Source: Paractinoplanes polyasparticus (GTDB lineage Bacteria > Actinomycetota > Actinomycetes > Mycobacteriales > Micromonosporaceae). From it: DNA of 64,000 nucleotides. The translations under genes and the position numbers were made by a program. The first letter of the stretch is position 1. Every line of letters begins with the position of its first letter. Positions 7,549 to 17,597 of the stretch are shown piece by piece. Under the pieces are notes generated by a model, which saw only the letters and a list, made by a program, of their open reading frames with translations, ran no database searches and was not told the origin of the DNA. The stretch is from assembly GCF_019710575.1 (NCBI RefSeq), contig NZ_JAHWFK010000040.1:177965-241964 (forward strand). The letters are read 5' to 3'.

Positions 7549-9129
7549 TCAGCCCTTGATGCCGTGCACCGGGGGAACGGTCAGCGTCCGCGCCTCCGGG
7601 GTGCCGCCCAGGATGATCTGGCGCAGCGCCGAGTTGTTGGTGGTGTCCAGCTCGGCCAGCTTGTTCTCCGGGTTGGCCAGCGTCTGGATGTAGTAGGTGC
7701 CGTTGGGCAGGTCGGTCACCTCGAACGACTGACCCGGCCGGTACTGGCTGTAGGTGTCGCCGTTGCCGATGTCGAGCACCTCACGCACCGCGATCACGGT
7801 GTTGGCGCCGCACGAGGTGGACAGGTCGGTGTTCTCCGGCCGCCACTTCGCGCCCGGGATGGTGAAGTCGACCGCGTCCGTGTTGGCCAGGCAGAAGGCT
7901 TCCTTGCCGCTGCGCACCGAGAGCTTCTGGGTCGAGTCGAGCAGGTTGTACTGCGCGAAGTCGGTGAAGTGCCAGTGCAGGTGGCCCTCCCGGTTGTCCC
8001 ACTCCATCGTGCCGGCCGGTCGGCTGCCGACCTGGTTGCCCTTGGCGTCGAAGAAGTACTGGTACGCGTCCATCAGCTCGGTGCCGGTGCGGCGGAACCC
8101 GTCGACCAGCAGCGGCGACGTGCCGGCGTTCCACACGGTGGCGCCGAAGTTCACGTACCACTTGCCGTCCTCCTGCTCCAGCGCGATCTCCCACGCGGGC
8201 AGCGAGCGCAGGTCCGGCCGGGGGCCGCCGGTCGGCGTGGCCTTGAGCGGGGTCGGCCGCTTGGCCGGCGCGCGCAGCTCCGGCACGAACGCGGAGACCT
8301 GACGCTTGGCGTCGCCCTCGGCAGTGTGGATCGAGTGCTCGTCGGTCTTCTCGGTCCGGCCGGCGTCGGCGGCCTTGATGCGGGCCAGGCCGGCGCGGTC
8401 GGTCTCGCCGTCGACCACGGTCACGCCGACCTTCGCCGTGCCCTGCTCCGCGGGGATCCCGAAGAGCTGCTTGTAGACCGGGTTCACCGTCGCGGTGGCC
8501 GTGTACTGGCCGACCGGCAGGTCGAAGGGCTCAGCCTCGTCGTACTCGGGCTGGTCGTTGACCGTGGCGTCCCAACCGGCCTGCACACCCCAGACCGCGC
8601 CCAGCGTGAACGGGTTGTAGCCGCCGCAGCCCTGCGGGTACGGGTTGGCCGCGGGAGCGTCGGGCCGGGTCCGCCCGGACGAGTACGAGTTGCCGCAGAA
8701 CGGGGTCGTGTACTCCTTGACCACCTTGCCCGCCGAGTCGGCGATCGAGATGGTCGTGAAGTCCTTGAGGCCGTTGAAGTCGGGGACCATCCCGGCCGGC
8801 AGCGCGACCTTCTTCTTCTTGCCGTTCTGCACCACGACCCGCTCGGCCTTGATCGGCTTGTCGTAGCCGGTGCGTTTGGCCCAGATCTCCAGCGGGTCCT
8901 TGCCCGCGATGACGTGCAGGCCCAGGTCCATGGAGAGGTAGATCTCGCCGTCGTAGTCGTAGCGCTCGGCGGTCACCTGCCCGGTGGCGGCGACGAACGA
9001 CAGCGGAGGCGGGGTGGCGGCAGCCTGGGCCACCCCCACGCCGGCCGCGGTGAGGCCCAGCGCGGCGGCCACGGCGCCGTACGTCATCAGGCGGGAACGC
9101 CGGCGGCGCTTCTTCAGCGGATCGGTCAT
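7549..9129 (-). CDS. Secreted lysyl-oxidase-domain protein
   Basis: A 526-residue exported protein. The ATG at 9129 was chosen because GGAAGGA lies just upstream and it opens directly on a twin-Arg/Lys-rich start (KKRRRRSRLMTYGAVAAALGL) followed by a hydrophobic signal and Ala-Gln-Ala; frame is open further up without support. The C-terminal ~220 residues are a bacterial lysyl oxidase-type domain: NFGATVWNAGTSPLLVDGF, then the His cluster HLHWH (383-387, the copper-ligand region), YCLAN-like and late ELDTTNN strands. Known LOX enzymes oxidise peptidyl lysine using copper and a quinone cofactor. The N-terminal ~270 residues form a domain I do not recognise. Confidence 0.82.
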   Translation of the reverse strand: MTDPLKKRRRRSRLMTYGAVAAALGLTAAGVGVAQAAATPPPLSFVAATGQVTAERYDYDGEIYLSMDLGLHVIAGKDPLEIWAKRTGYDKPIKAERVVVQNGKKKKVALPAGMVPDFNGLKDFTTISIADSAGKVVKEYTTPFCGNSYSSGRTRPDAPAANPYPQGCGGYNPFTLGAVWGVQAGWDATVNDQPEYDEAEPFDLPVGQYTATATVNPVYKQLFGIPAEQGTAKVGVTVVDGETDRAGLARIKAADAGRTEKTDEHSIHTAEGDAKRQVSAFVPELRAPAKRPTPLKATPTGGPRPDLRSLPAWEIALEQEDGKWYVNFGATVWNAGTSPLLVDGFRRTGTELMDAYQYFFDAKGNQVGSRPAGTMEWDNREGHLHWHFTDFAQYNLLDSTQKLSVRSGKEAFCLANTDAVDFTIPGAKWRPENTDLSTSCGANTVIAVREVLDIGNGDTYSQYRPGQSFEVTDLPNGTYYIQTLANPENKLAELDTTNNSALRQIILGGTPEARTLTVPPVHGIKG

Positions 9130-9316
9130 GGGGTCCTTCCGGTCGGGGGCCGCCCCGGGGGAGCGGCCGCTGCCGGACCATCCAAAGGAGAGCGCTGTGA
9201 GGTTCCTGTGAAATCGACGCCCGTTGGCACGAATCCGTGAGAAATATCCATCTATCGACATGCATGAGATCTCTGCGCATCGGCCGAAAGTCGGATACGC
9301 GTTTCCGGCTTGTTTC

Positions 9317-9331
9317 TTGACAACGTTGTCA
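9317..9331 (+). promoter_or_regulatory. LacI-type operator over the GH92 promoter
   Basis: TGACAACGTTGTCA (9318-9331) is a perfect 14-bp palindrome with the central CG of LacI/GalR-family operators. With the preceding T it also forms a consensus TTGACA -35 box (9317-9322), so a bound repressor would occlude the promoter of the GH92 gene at 9399. A nearly identical site (one mismatch) lies at 31403-31417 in front of the other GH92 gene. Confidence 0.75.
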
Positions 9332-9398
9332 GCGCGGGCGAGGCTGTCGATCTCCGTTCCGGGCGCGCACGACGCGTCCGCTCCCCCTGGAGTTACCC

Positions 9399-12300
9399 AT
9401 GAAGTGGATCCTGGCCGCCGCCGGGGCTTTGCTCGTGCCGGTGGGACCTGTCGTCGCCGTGTCCCCGGCGCACGCCACAGTGAAACCCGGGAGCTTCAGC
9501 TCGTCCTTCGAAACCGCCGACCAGCAGCCCGCCACGAGCACAGTGGAGCTCGACGCCCGGGGCAAGCCGGTGCAGGGCAACCTGACCGGCAACCTCCGTG
9601 TCGCGCTGCCGGGCAGCATGCTCGAACTTCTCAGCGCGGTCACCGCCAGCGCCGAGAATCCGCCCGGTGAGACCGCGGTCAAGCTGACCGACGGCGACAG
9701 CTCGACCAAGTGGCTGGCCTTCAGCCGTACGGGCACCGTCACCTATCAGCTGGCGAAGCCCGTGGCCGTCGTGAAGTACTCGCTCACCTCGGCCGACGAC
9801 GCCCCCGGGCGCGATCCCCGGGACTTCACCGTCCAGGGCTCGGCCGACGGTTCGGAGTGGACCGACCTCGACCGGCGGACGGGCCAGAGCTTCGGCGGCC
9901 GGCTCGCGACCAACACCTACAGCTTCACCAACCCCACCCCGTACGCGTTCTACCGGCTCAGCATCACTGCCAACTCCGGTGACTCGATCGTGCAGCTGGC
10001 CGACTGGGACATCAGCGACGGCTCCGACGTCCGGCCGCCGGCCACCCCGATGGTCAGTGAGGTCGGCTCCGGCCCGACGCGGGGCGCCAACATGCTGCCG
10101 CGGGCCGGTTTCACCGGAACTGCCTCGCTGCGGTACGCCGGTGGCGCCGTCGGCGACGGACGCGCGTACGGAACCAACAAGCTCTTCGACGTGAAGATCC
10201 CGGTCGGCCCGCGCACGCGGCTGAGCTACCGGATCTTCCCCGAGCTCACCGGTGGGAATCTGCAGTACCCGTCCACGTACGCGGCGGTCGACCTGCATTT
10301 CACCGACGGCACCTACCTCAGCCGGCGGTCCCCGATCGACCAGCACGGTTACGCGCTCACCGCAGCCGGGCAGGGCGCCTCCAAGGTGCTGTACGCCGAC
10401 GAGTGGAACGCGGTCCAGTCCGAGCTGGGCGCGGTCGCCAACGGCAAGACGATCGACCGCATCCTGCTCGCCTACGACAACCCGGCAGCCACCGCGGCCA
10501 CCCGCTTCCAGGGGTGGATCGACGACCTGACGATCGTGGGCGCGGCCACGCCGATCGACGACTCGCGGCTCACCAACTTCGTCGACACCCGCCGCGGCAC
10601 CAACTCGTCGGGCGGCTTCTCGCGCGGCAACAACCTGCCGATCACCGCGGTGCCCAACGGCTTCAACTTCCTGACGCCGGTCACCGACGCCGGCTCGGAC
10701 TCGTGGGAGTACGTCTACCAGCGCGACAACAACCCGGCCAACCTGCCGCTGCTGGCCGGCCTGGCGATCTCGCACCAGCCCAGCCCGTGGATGGGCGACC
10801 GCAATCAGATGTCGGTCATGCCGGTGCCGGACGGCGGCACGGCCGGGTCCCTTCCCTTCAGCCACAACGACGAGGTCGCCCGGCCCGACTTCTACAGCGT
10901 CAAGCTGCAGAACGGCCTGACCGCTCAGATTTCGCCGACCGACCACGGCGGCATCATGCAGTTCGGGTTCGCCGGGCAGAGCACCGGAACGCTGGCCTTC
11001 CGCAACGGCACCTTCGTCATCGGCACGGACGGCACGGTAACCGGCTGGGTCGACAACGGCAGCGGCCTGTCCGCCGGGCGCAGCCGCATGTTCTACGCGG
11101 GCACGTTCGACCGGGCGCCGGCCGGGACGTCGTCCACCTCGGCGACCTTCGACCTCGCGGCGGGCGCGCCGCTGACCCTGCGCTTCGCCACGTCATTCCT
11201 CTCGGTGGACCAGGCCCAGCGCAACCTCGGCCTCGAGGTGACCGGCCGCAGCTTCGAGCAGATCCGGGCTGCCGCCACCGCGGCCTGGAAGGACCGCCTG
11301 GGCCGGGTCGAGGTCCGCGGGGCCGGCGAGACGCAACTGGTCACGCTCTACTCGAACCTGTACCGGCTCAACCTCTATCCGAACTCGCAGTCGGAGAACA
11401 CCGGCACGGCCGCGAAACCGCGCTGGCAGTATGCGAGCCCGGTGTCGCCCGCGACCGGCGCATCCACGCCGACACAGACCGGCGCGAAGATCGTCGACGG
11501 TCAGATCTATGTGAACAACGGTTTCTGGGACACCTACCGCACGGTGTGGCCAGCCTATTCGCTGCTCTACCCGGACATCGCTGCCAAGATCGCCGACGGG
11601 TTCGTGCAGCAGTACCGCGACGGGGGCTGGATCGCCCGCTGGTCGTCGCCCGGCTACGCCGACTTGATGACCGGCACCAGCGCGAACGTCGCGCTTGCCT
11701 CGGCCTACCTCAACGGTGTGAAGCTGCCCGACGCGCAGAGCGCCTACGACGCGTCGGTGAAGGACGCGACGGTCGCCTCGGGGCGGAGCGCCGTGGGCCG
11801 CAAGGGAATCGAGACGTCGCTGTTCCTGGGCTACACGCCGACCAGCACCGGCGAGTCGGTGTCGTGGGCCCTCGAGGGGTTCATCAACGACTACGGCATC
11901 GGCAACATGGCGGCCGGACTGGCCAAGGACCCGTCCACCCCGAAGGCCGAGCGGGACAGGCTGAAGGAGGAGTCGCAGTACTTCCTGCAGCGGGCCCGCA
12001 ACTACGTCAACCTGTTCGACCCGAAGACCAAGTTCTTCCAGGGACGCGACGCCGCCGGCACGTTCCTCAACGGTGACCCGCTCGACTGGGGCGGGGTCTA
12101 CACCGAGACGAACGGCTGGAACTTCGCCTTCACCGCCCAGCAGGACGGTCAGGGCCTGGCCAACCTGTACGGCGGTCGCGCGGCGCTGAAGAAGAAGCTC
12201 GACCAGTTCTTCGCCACCCCGGAGAAGGCCGACCGCCCCGGCGGCTACAACGGCATCATCCACGAGATGCTGGAGGCCCGGGCCGTGCGGCTGGGCCAGC

Positions 12301-14678
12301 TCGGCATGAGCAACCAGCCCTCGCACCACATCCCGTACATGTACAACTACGTCGGCGCGCCGGCGAAGACGCAGGCGATCGTCCGCGAGATCCTGCAACG
12401 GCTCTACGTGGGCAGCGAGATCGGTCAGGGCTACCTGGGCGACGAGGACAACGGCGAGATATCGGCCTGGAACATCCTCAGCTCGCTCGGCCTCTACCCG
12501 CTGCAGGTCGGCTCGTCCGGCTGGGCCATCGGCTCGCCCCAGTTCAGTCAGATGACCGTGCACCGCAAGAGCGGCGACATCGTCGTCAAGGCGCCTGGCA
12601 ACAGCACGAAGAACGTGTACGTGCAGGGCCTCAAGGTGAACGGCCGGACGCACAACAGCCTGTCGCTCGACTCGTCCGCGCTCGTCCGTGGCGGCACCCT
12701 CGAGTTCAAGATGGGGCCCGACCCGTCGTCGTGGGGCGCCGTTCCCGACTCGCTCACCAAGGGCAACGAGGTGCCCAAGCCGTTGCAGGACACCACCGGA
12801 CCGGGTCTGGGCACCGCCTCGGCGGCCGCGTTGTTCGACGACTCGTCGTCCACCCAGGTGACGTTCCCCGACGGCACCCCGACCATCACGTGGGCCAACC
12901 GTGGGGGCAAGCAGGCGCCGACCTGGTACACGCTCACCTCGGGGGCGGCCGCGGGCGACCCGGCCGACTGGAAGCTGCAGGGCTCCCGCGACGGGATCAC
13001 CTGGAGCACGCTCGACTCCCGCCGGAGTGAGACGTTCGCGTGGCGCAACCAGACCCGGCCCTTCAAGATCGACCGGCCCGGCCGCTTCACCCAGTTCCGG
13101 GTGGTCGTCAGCAGGACCGCCGGTGCGGCTCAGGCCAACCTGGCCGAGGTCGAGCTGCTGGCCGGCGGGGACGTGCAACTCGGAGGCGGCGCGGTCACGG
13201 TGACCGGCTCTGTTGTTCCGGGGCTTTCGGGCGTCCCTCTTTCGGGGCCGCTGGCCTCTGTCACCGGAGGCACGTCGACGGCGTACAAGGCGACCATCGA
13301 CTGGGGTGACGGCACGCCGGTCAGCGAGGGCACGACGGCGCTGGGGTCGCGGGCGGTCTACAACGTGAGCGGCTCGCACACGTACGCCCAGCCCGGCTAC
13401 TACCAGGCCGCCGTCACGGTGACCGACGGGACCAGCCAGGACTCGGCCACGGTCGGGGTCGATGTGGCCTACGCGCCGGCCGGTGGCCTGCTCGCTGCGT
13501 TCGACAACACGTGCATCGGTGACGACGGGGTGCGCGCGGCCAACTGCGACGCCAAGTCGTGGGCGTACTCGCGGGCCGCGCTGGCCACGGCCGGTGTTTC
13601 GCCGGGCGAGCCGGTGCCGGTGCCGGGGACTGCCCTGCGGTTCACGCTGCCGGTGGTGCCCGCCGGGCAGCCGGACAACGCGACCGGCAACGGGCAGACG
13701 ATCGCGCTCGACCTGCCTTCGGACACCCGGAGCATCTCGCTCGTGGGCGCCGGCACACAGGGGAACCAGAGCACGACCGGCACGGCCCGGTTCAGCGACG
13801 GCAGCACAGCCCCGCTCCCGATTCAGCTGAGCGACTGGACCCTCGGGGGCAACCCCGACGGCACCCCGTCGTACGGGAACGTGATCGTCGCCAAGACCCC
13901 GTACCGCCTGCTCGGTACGAATCGCGACAACGCCCGGCCTTTCCTGTTCGCCACCGCGCCCTATCAGATCCCGGCGGGCAAGACGCTCGTCGCGGTGACC
14001 CTGCCGGCCCAGAGCGGCGACCCCGCCTCGGCCGGACGGATCCACGTGTTCGCAGTCGCCGACGACGGCACGCCCCGGCCGCCGCTGGAGTTGACGGCCG
14101 GACCCGCCCGGACCGGCACGGCCGGCCAGGAACTGCCGGCCCAGCTGGGGTCGGCGCCGGGCGCTGCCCACGCCCGGGTGCAGTGGGGTGACGGCACGGC
14201 GCCGCAGGACGCGACGGTCGACCCGGCCGGGCTGCTCTCCGGGAAGCACACGTACGCGCAGCCGGGCACCTACCGGGTGCACGTCACCGCGTGGGATGCG
14301 GTCTCCAGCCGCACGGCGACCTTCAGCGTGACGATCGCCCCGGCCTCGGCCGCGACGGCCGTGACGACCACCGTCGCCTCCGCCGAGCGTCCGGCCCAGC
14401 CGGTGTTCCACCCGCAGGTGAGCCTCTCGGTCACCGCCGGCCCCCGGGGCACCGCGATCACCGTGGACGGCGCCGGGTTCGCTCCGAACGAGACCGTCAG
14501 CGGCGTCCTGGGCGGCCAGGCCGTCCCCGCCTTGCAGGCGAACGCCGACGGCATCATCTCGGACGCGATCGTGAGTGTGCCGGGTCCGGTGTCGCCGGGA
14601 GCCACCGGCATCACCCTGACCGGCACCTCGTCGGCGGCCACGGCCGAGGCGCCGTTCACGGTCACCGACCGCAACTGA
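9399..14678 (+). CDS. Giant secreted GH92 alpha-mannosidase with F5/8-type and PKD domains
   Basis: A 1759-residue exported enzyme with a signal peptide (1-26). Order: N-terminal linker; a discoidin/F5-8C (CBM32-like) domain at ~65-205 (AENPPGETAVKLTDGD, DFTVQGSADGSEWTDLD); jelly-roll and GH92 core at ~380-1130; a second F5/8-like domain at ~1135-1260; a PKD domain at ~1262-1360 (DWGDGTPVSEG, HTYAQPGYYQAAVTVTD); an unassigned beta domain; a second PKD at ~1580-1665 (QWGDGTA, HTYAQPGTY); and a C-terminal Ig/IPT-like domain. The GH92 catalytic acid region is TETNGW (Glu903) and the base region GDEDNG (Asp1015, Asp1017), both retained. Family members are calcium-dependent exo-mannosidases acting on N-glycan or yeast mannan. 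A LacI-type operator precedes it and a terminator follows. Confidence 0.93.
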   Translation: MKWILAAAGALLVPVGPVVAVSPAHATVKPGSFSSSFETADQQPATSTVELDARGKPVQGNLTGNLRVALPGSMLELLSAVTASAENPPGETAVKLTDGDSSTKWLAFSRTGTVTYQLAKPVAVVKYSLTSADDAPGRDPRDFTVQGSADGSEWTDLDRRTGQSFGGRLATNTYSFTNPTPYAFYRLSITANSGDSIVQLADWDISDGSDVRPPATPMVSEVGSGPTRGANMLPRAGFTGTASLRYAGGAVGDGRAYGTNKLFDVKIPVGPRTRLSYRIFPELTGGNLQYPSTYAAVDLHFTDGTYLSRRSPIDQHGYALTAAGQGASKVLYADEWNAVQSELGAVANGKTIDRILLAYDNPAATAATRFQGWIDDLTIVGAATPIDDSRLTNFVDTRRGTNSSGGFSRGNNLPITAVPNGFNFLTPVTDAGSDSWEYVYQRDNNPANLPLLAGLAISHQPSPWMGDRNQMSVMPVPDGGTAGSLPFSHNDEVARPDFYSVKLQNGLTAQISPTDHGGIMQFGFAGQSTGTLAFRNGTFVIGTDGTVTGWVDNGSGLSAGRSRMFYAGTFDRAPAGTSSTSATFDLAAGAPLTLRFATSFLSVDQAQRNLGLEVTGRSFEQIRAAATAAWKDRLGRVEVRGAGETQLVTLYSNLYRLNLYPNSQSENTGTAAKPRWQYASPVSPATGASTPTQTGAKIVDGQIYVNNGFWDTYRTVWPAYSLLYPDIAAKIADGFVQQYRDGGWIARWSSPGYADLMTGTSANVALASAYLNGVKLPDAQSAYDASVKDATVASGRSAVGRKGIETSLFLGYTPTSTGESVSWALEGFINDYGIGNMAAGLAKDPSTPKAERDRLKEESQYFLQRARNYVNLFDPKTKFFQGRDAAGTFLNGDPLDWGGVYTETNGWNFAFTAQQDGQGLANLYGGRAALKKKLDQFFATPEKADRPGGYNGIIHEMLEARAVRLGQLGMSNQPSHHIPYMYNYVGAPAKTQAIVREILQRLYVGSEIGQGYLGDEDNGEISAWNILSSLGLYPLQVGSSGWAIGSPQFSQMTVHRKSGDIVVKAPGNSTKNVYVQGLKVNGRTHNSLSLDSSALVRGGTLEFKMGPDPSSWGAVPDSLTKGNEVPKPLQDTTGPGLGTASAAALFDDSSSTQVTFPDGTPTITWANRGGKQAPTWYTLTSGAAAGDPADWKLQGSRDGITWSTLDSRRSETFAWRNQTRPFKIDRPGRFTQFRVVVSRTAGAAQANLAEVELLAGGDVQLGGGAVTVTGSVVPGLSGVPLSGPLASVTGGTSTAYKATIDWGDGTPVSEGTTALGSRAVYNVSGSHTYAQPGYYQAAVTVTDGTSQDSATVGVDVAYAPAGGLLAAFDNTCIGDDGVRAANCDAKSWAYSRAALATAGVSPGEPVPVPGTALRFTLPVVPAGQPDNATGNGQTIALDLPSDTRSISLVGAGTQGNQSTTGTARFSDGSTAPLPIQLSDWTLGGNPDGTPSYGNVIVAKTPYRLLGTNRDNARPFLFATAPYQIPAGKTLVAVTLPAQSGDPASAGRIHVFAVADDGTPRPPLELTAGPARTGTAGQELPAQLGSAPGAAHARVQWGDGTAPQDATVDPAGLLSGKHTYAQPGTYRVHVTAWDAVSSRTATFSVTIAPASAATAVTTTVASAERPAQPVFHPQVSLSVTAGPRGTAITVDGAGFAPNETVSGVLGGQAVPALQANADGIISDAIVSVPGPVSPGATGITLTGTSSAATAEAPFTVTDRN

Positions 14679-14685
14679 GGTCAGG

Positions 14686-14713
14686 CCCCCGCCGGTCCGC
14701 CAGCCGGCGGGGG
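14686..14713 (+). terminator. Hairpin terminator after the GH92 gene
   Basis: CCCCCGCCGG and CCGGCGGGGG form a perfect 10-bp stem with an 8-base loop, followed by TCCTGTTG. It starts 8 bases after the GH92 stop codon. Confidence 0.75.
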
Positions 14714-14785
14714 TCCTGTTGCGCGGCCACCTCCGCCGGGCGTTGCCGCCCAGCGGAGGTGGCAGGTGTCGGCGAGAATCCCGGT

Positions 14786-15067
14786 ATGAGCCAGCGCCGA
14801 CGTCTGCCCTTCCTCCTCGCCGTCGCCACCCTCGCCGGCGGGCTCACCGCCGGCTGCACGATCCGGCAGGCGATCTGCCGCTCGGGGGAGTACCCGGTCG
14901 CCGCCGTCGACAGCACCACCGGTCGCGCGTGTGTTGCTGACGGTGAGCAGCCACCGACCGGCTTCGTCCGCTTCCCCGAGGGCAAGGAGCCGAAGCACGT
15001 CGACGACGAGTGGGACGTCTACTGGCGCGACCACAAACTCGACGAGCGCGGCGTCGAAATGCCGTGA
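14786..15067 (+). CDS. Small SCO0607-type lipoprotein
   Basis: A 93-residue lipoprotein: positively charged start, hydrophobic segment, and a lipobox ending in Cys24 (LTAGC). The mature part carries the pattern AICRSGEYPVAAVDSTTGRACV, PPTGFVRFPEGKEPKHVDDEWDVYW, which I recognise from a small family widespread in actinomycetes and named after Streptomyces SCO0607. Function unknown. It is expected on the outer face of the membrane, with three further Cys residues after the lipid anchor region available for disulfides. It stands alone after the GH92 terminator. Confidence 0.8.
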   Translation: MSQRRRLPFLLAVATLAGGLTAGCTIRQAICRSGEYPVAAVDSTTGRACVADGEQPPTGFVRFPEGKEPKHVDDEWDVYWRDHKLDERGVEMP

Positions 15068-15166
15068 GCTCGCGGGTGCAGCCGCCGATGCGCCGGGGTG
15101 GATCCCGTGTTCAACGCCGAAGACAGCGGTGGATTAATCTGGAGATCACCTATCGGGGAGAGATGC

Positions 15167-15982
15167 ATGAACGTCACAAAAATGGTCCGGGTGGCGGCTG
15201 TCGCGACGCTGGCCATCGGCGCCGTCGCGGGCTGCGCCAAGGAAGACACCGGCGGCACCACCGAGGGTGGCGTGACACTGGTCAAGTCGGGCGCCCTGAC
15301 CACCTGCACCCACCTGCCGTACGCCCCGTTCCAGTCGAAGGACGACAGCGGCAAGGTGGTCGGCTTCGACGTCGCGCTGATCGACCTGGTCGCCACTCGG
15401 CTCAAGGTCAAGCAGGAGATCGTGGACACGCCGTTCGAGGGCATCAAGTCCGGCGCCGACCTCAACTCCGGCAAGTGCGACGTGGCGGCGGCCGGCATGA
15501 CCATCACCGACGAGCGCAAGAAGGTGCTCGACTTCTCCGACCCGTACTTCGACGCCACCCAGGCCCTGGCCACGCAGACCGGCAAGGAGGTCAAGACGCT
15601 GGAGGAGCTGGCGGGCAAGCGTCTCGGCGTGCAGGGCGGCACCACCGGCGAGGAATACATCAAGACCCAGGTCCAGGAGAAGAGCCTGAAGATCGAGGTC
15701 GTCTCGTACAAGGACCTGGCCGCGTTGCAGCAGGCGCTGGCGACCAACCAGGTCGTGGCGGCCGTCAACGACCTGCCGGTCTGGAACGAGTACATCAAGG
15801 CCAACCCGGGCAAGGTCGTCGTGGCGGCCGGCTTCGACACCGGCGAGCAGTACGGCTTCGCGGTCAAGAAGGGCAACGCCGAGCTGCTCAAGGAGGTCAA
15901 CGCGGCCCTCACGGCGGCGCGCGGCGACGGCAGCTACGACAAGATCTACGCGGAGTGGATCGGCGAGAAGCCGGCCGCATGA
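15167..15982 (+). CDS. ABC importer substrate-binding lipoprotein, polar amino acid type
   Basis: A 271-residue solute-binding protein with lipobox ending at Cys23 (VAGC). The ATG at 15167 has GGGGAGAG 5 bases upstream; an ATG at 15098 lacks this. The fold is the bacterial extracellular solute-binding family 3 (HisJ/GlnH/FliY): GFDVALIDLVATRLKVKQEIVDTPFEGI, SGKCDVAAAGMTITDERKKVLDFSDPYFD, GKRLGVQGGTTGE and the C-terminal YDKIYAEWIG. It binds a polar amino acid or a related molecule, exact ligand unknown. First gene of a three-gene operon, overlapping the permease by ATGA. Confidence 0.93.
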   Translation: MNVTKMVRVAAVATLAIGAVAGCAKEDTGGTTEGGVTLVKSGALTTCTHLPYAPFQSKDDSGKVVGFDVALIDLVATRLKVKQEIVDTPFEGIKSGADLNSGKCDVAAAGMTITDERKKVLDFSDPYFDATQALATQTGKEVKTLEELAGKRLGVQGGTTGEEYIKTQVQEKSLKIEVVSYKDLAALQQALATNQVVAAVNDLPVWNEYIKANPGKVVVAAGFDTGEQYGFAVKKGNAELLKEVNAALTAARGDGSYDKIYAEWIGEKPAA

Positions 15983-16769
15983 CACTGACTCCCCGCCGGC
16001 GGCGACGGATCATCCGCGTCGCCGGCTACGTCGTCTTCGGGCTGGCTCTGGTCGGCGCCATCGCGGCGGCCGACTGGGGTCGCCTGTCCGACGCCTTCTT
16101 CCGGTCGGACGTCGCCGGCAGCATGTTCCCCGAGGCGATCACCGTCGCCCTGCGCAACACGATCGTCTACACGTTGCTGGCGTTCGTCTTCGGGCTGACG
16201 CTCGGGCTGGTGCTCGCGCTGATGCGGCTGTCGTCGATCCTGCCCTACCGCTGGTTCGCCACGGCCTACATCGAGCTGTTCCGCGGTCTGCCGGCCCTGC
16301 TCGTGCTGTTCATGGTCGGCTACGGCGTCCCGCTGGCGTTTCCCGACCGCGAGATCCCGGGCGGCGTGTACGGCTCGGTCACCGTCGGCCTCGGGCTGAC
16401 CGCCGCCGCGTACATGGCCGAGACCATCCGCGCCGGCATCCAGGCCGTCCCCAAGGGCCAACTCGAAGCGGCCCGGACGCTGGGCATGTCGCACGGCCGG
16501 GCGATGGTCTCGATCGTGCTGCCACAGGCGTTCCGCATCGTGATCCCCCCGCTGACCAACGAGATCATCCTGCTGACCAAGGACACGTCCCTGGTGTACG
16601 TCCTCGGCGTCACCTCGACCACGATCGAGCTCACCAAGTTCGCCGGGGACACGCTCAACACCAAGGTCAACCCGACCCCGCTGGTCGTGGCCGGACTGCT
16701 CTACCTGGTGATCACCCTGCCGCTGTCGCAACTGGTGCGCGGGCTGGAACGCCGGGCCGCGAGGGAGAG

Positions 16770-16773
<4 letters not shown>
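15979..16773 (+). CDS. Amino acid ABC transporter permease
   Basis: A 264-residue HisM/GlnP-type permease with about five transmembrane helices. After a basic start (TPRRRRRIIRVAGY) come AITVALRNTIVYTLLAFVFGL, the conserved YIELFRGLPALLVLF, AAYMAETIRAGI, and the EAA loop QLEAARTLGMSHGRAMVSIVLPQAFR that contacts the ATPase. The start codon overlaps the stop of the binding-protein gene (ATGA) and its own stop overlaps the ATPase start (GTGA), so the three subunits are coupled. A single permease gene implies a homodimeric channel. Confidence 0.94.
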
Positions 16774-17555
<782 letters not shown>

Positions 17556-17560
17556 ACCGC

Positions 17561-17591
17561 TTGACCTTGACACCGTGACAAGGTCTTCACT
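17561..17591 (+). promoter_or_regulatory. MerR-type promoter with 19-bp spacer, leaderless
   Basis: TTGACC (-35, 17561-17566) and TTCACT (-10, 17586-17591) are 19 bases apart, the over-long spacing used by MerR-family activators. The spacer holds a near-perfect dyad (left arm GACCTTGACAC, right arm GTGACAAGGTC, 17563-17585). The -10 ends 6 bases before the ATG at 17598, so the transcript should start at or next to the start codon. Confidence 0.75.
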
Positions 17592-17597
17592 GAGGTC

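Noticed and set aside
12105..12110. The large GH92 as a mannose-phosphate (uncapping) enzyme because of the Gln in its NEP-type motif
   Set aside because: That activity has been linked to loss of the acid Glu. Here the acid position in the E-x-N-x-W motif (Glu903) is intact, and the Gln is at a different motif about 70 residues later.
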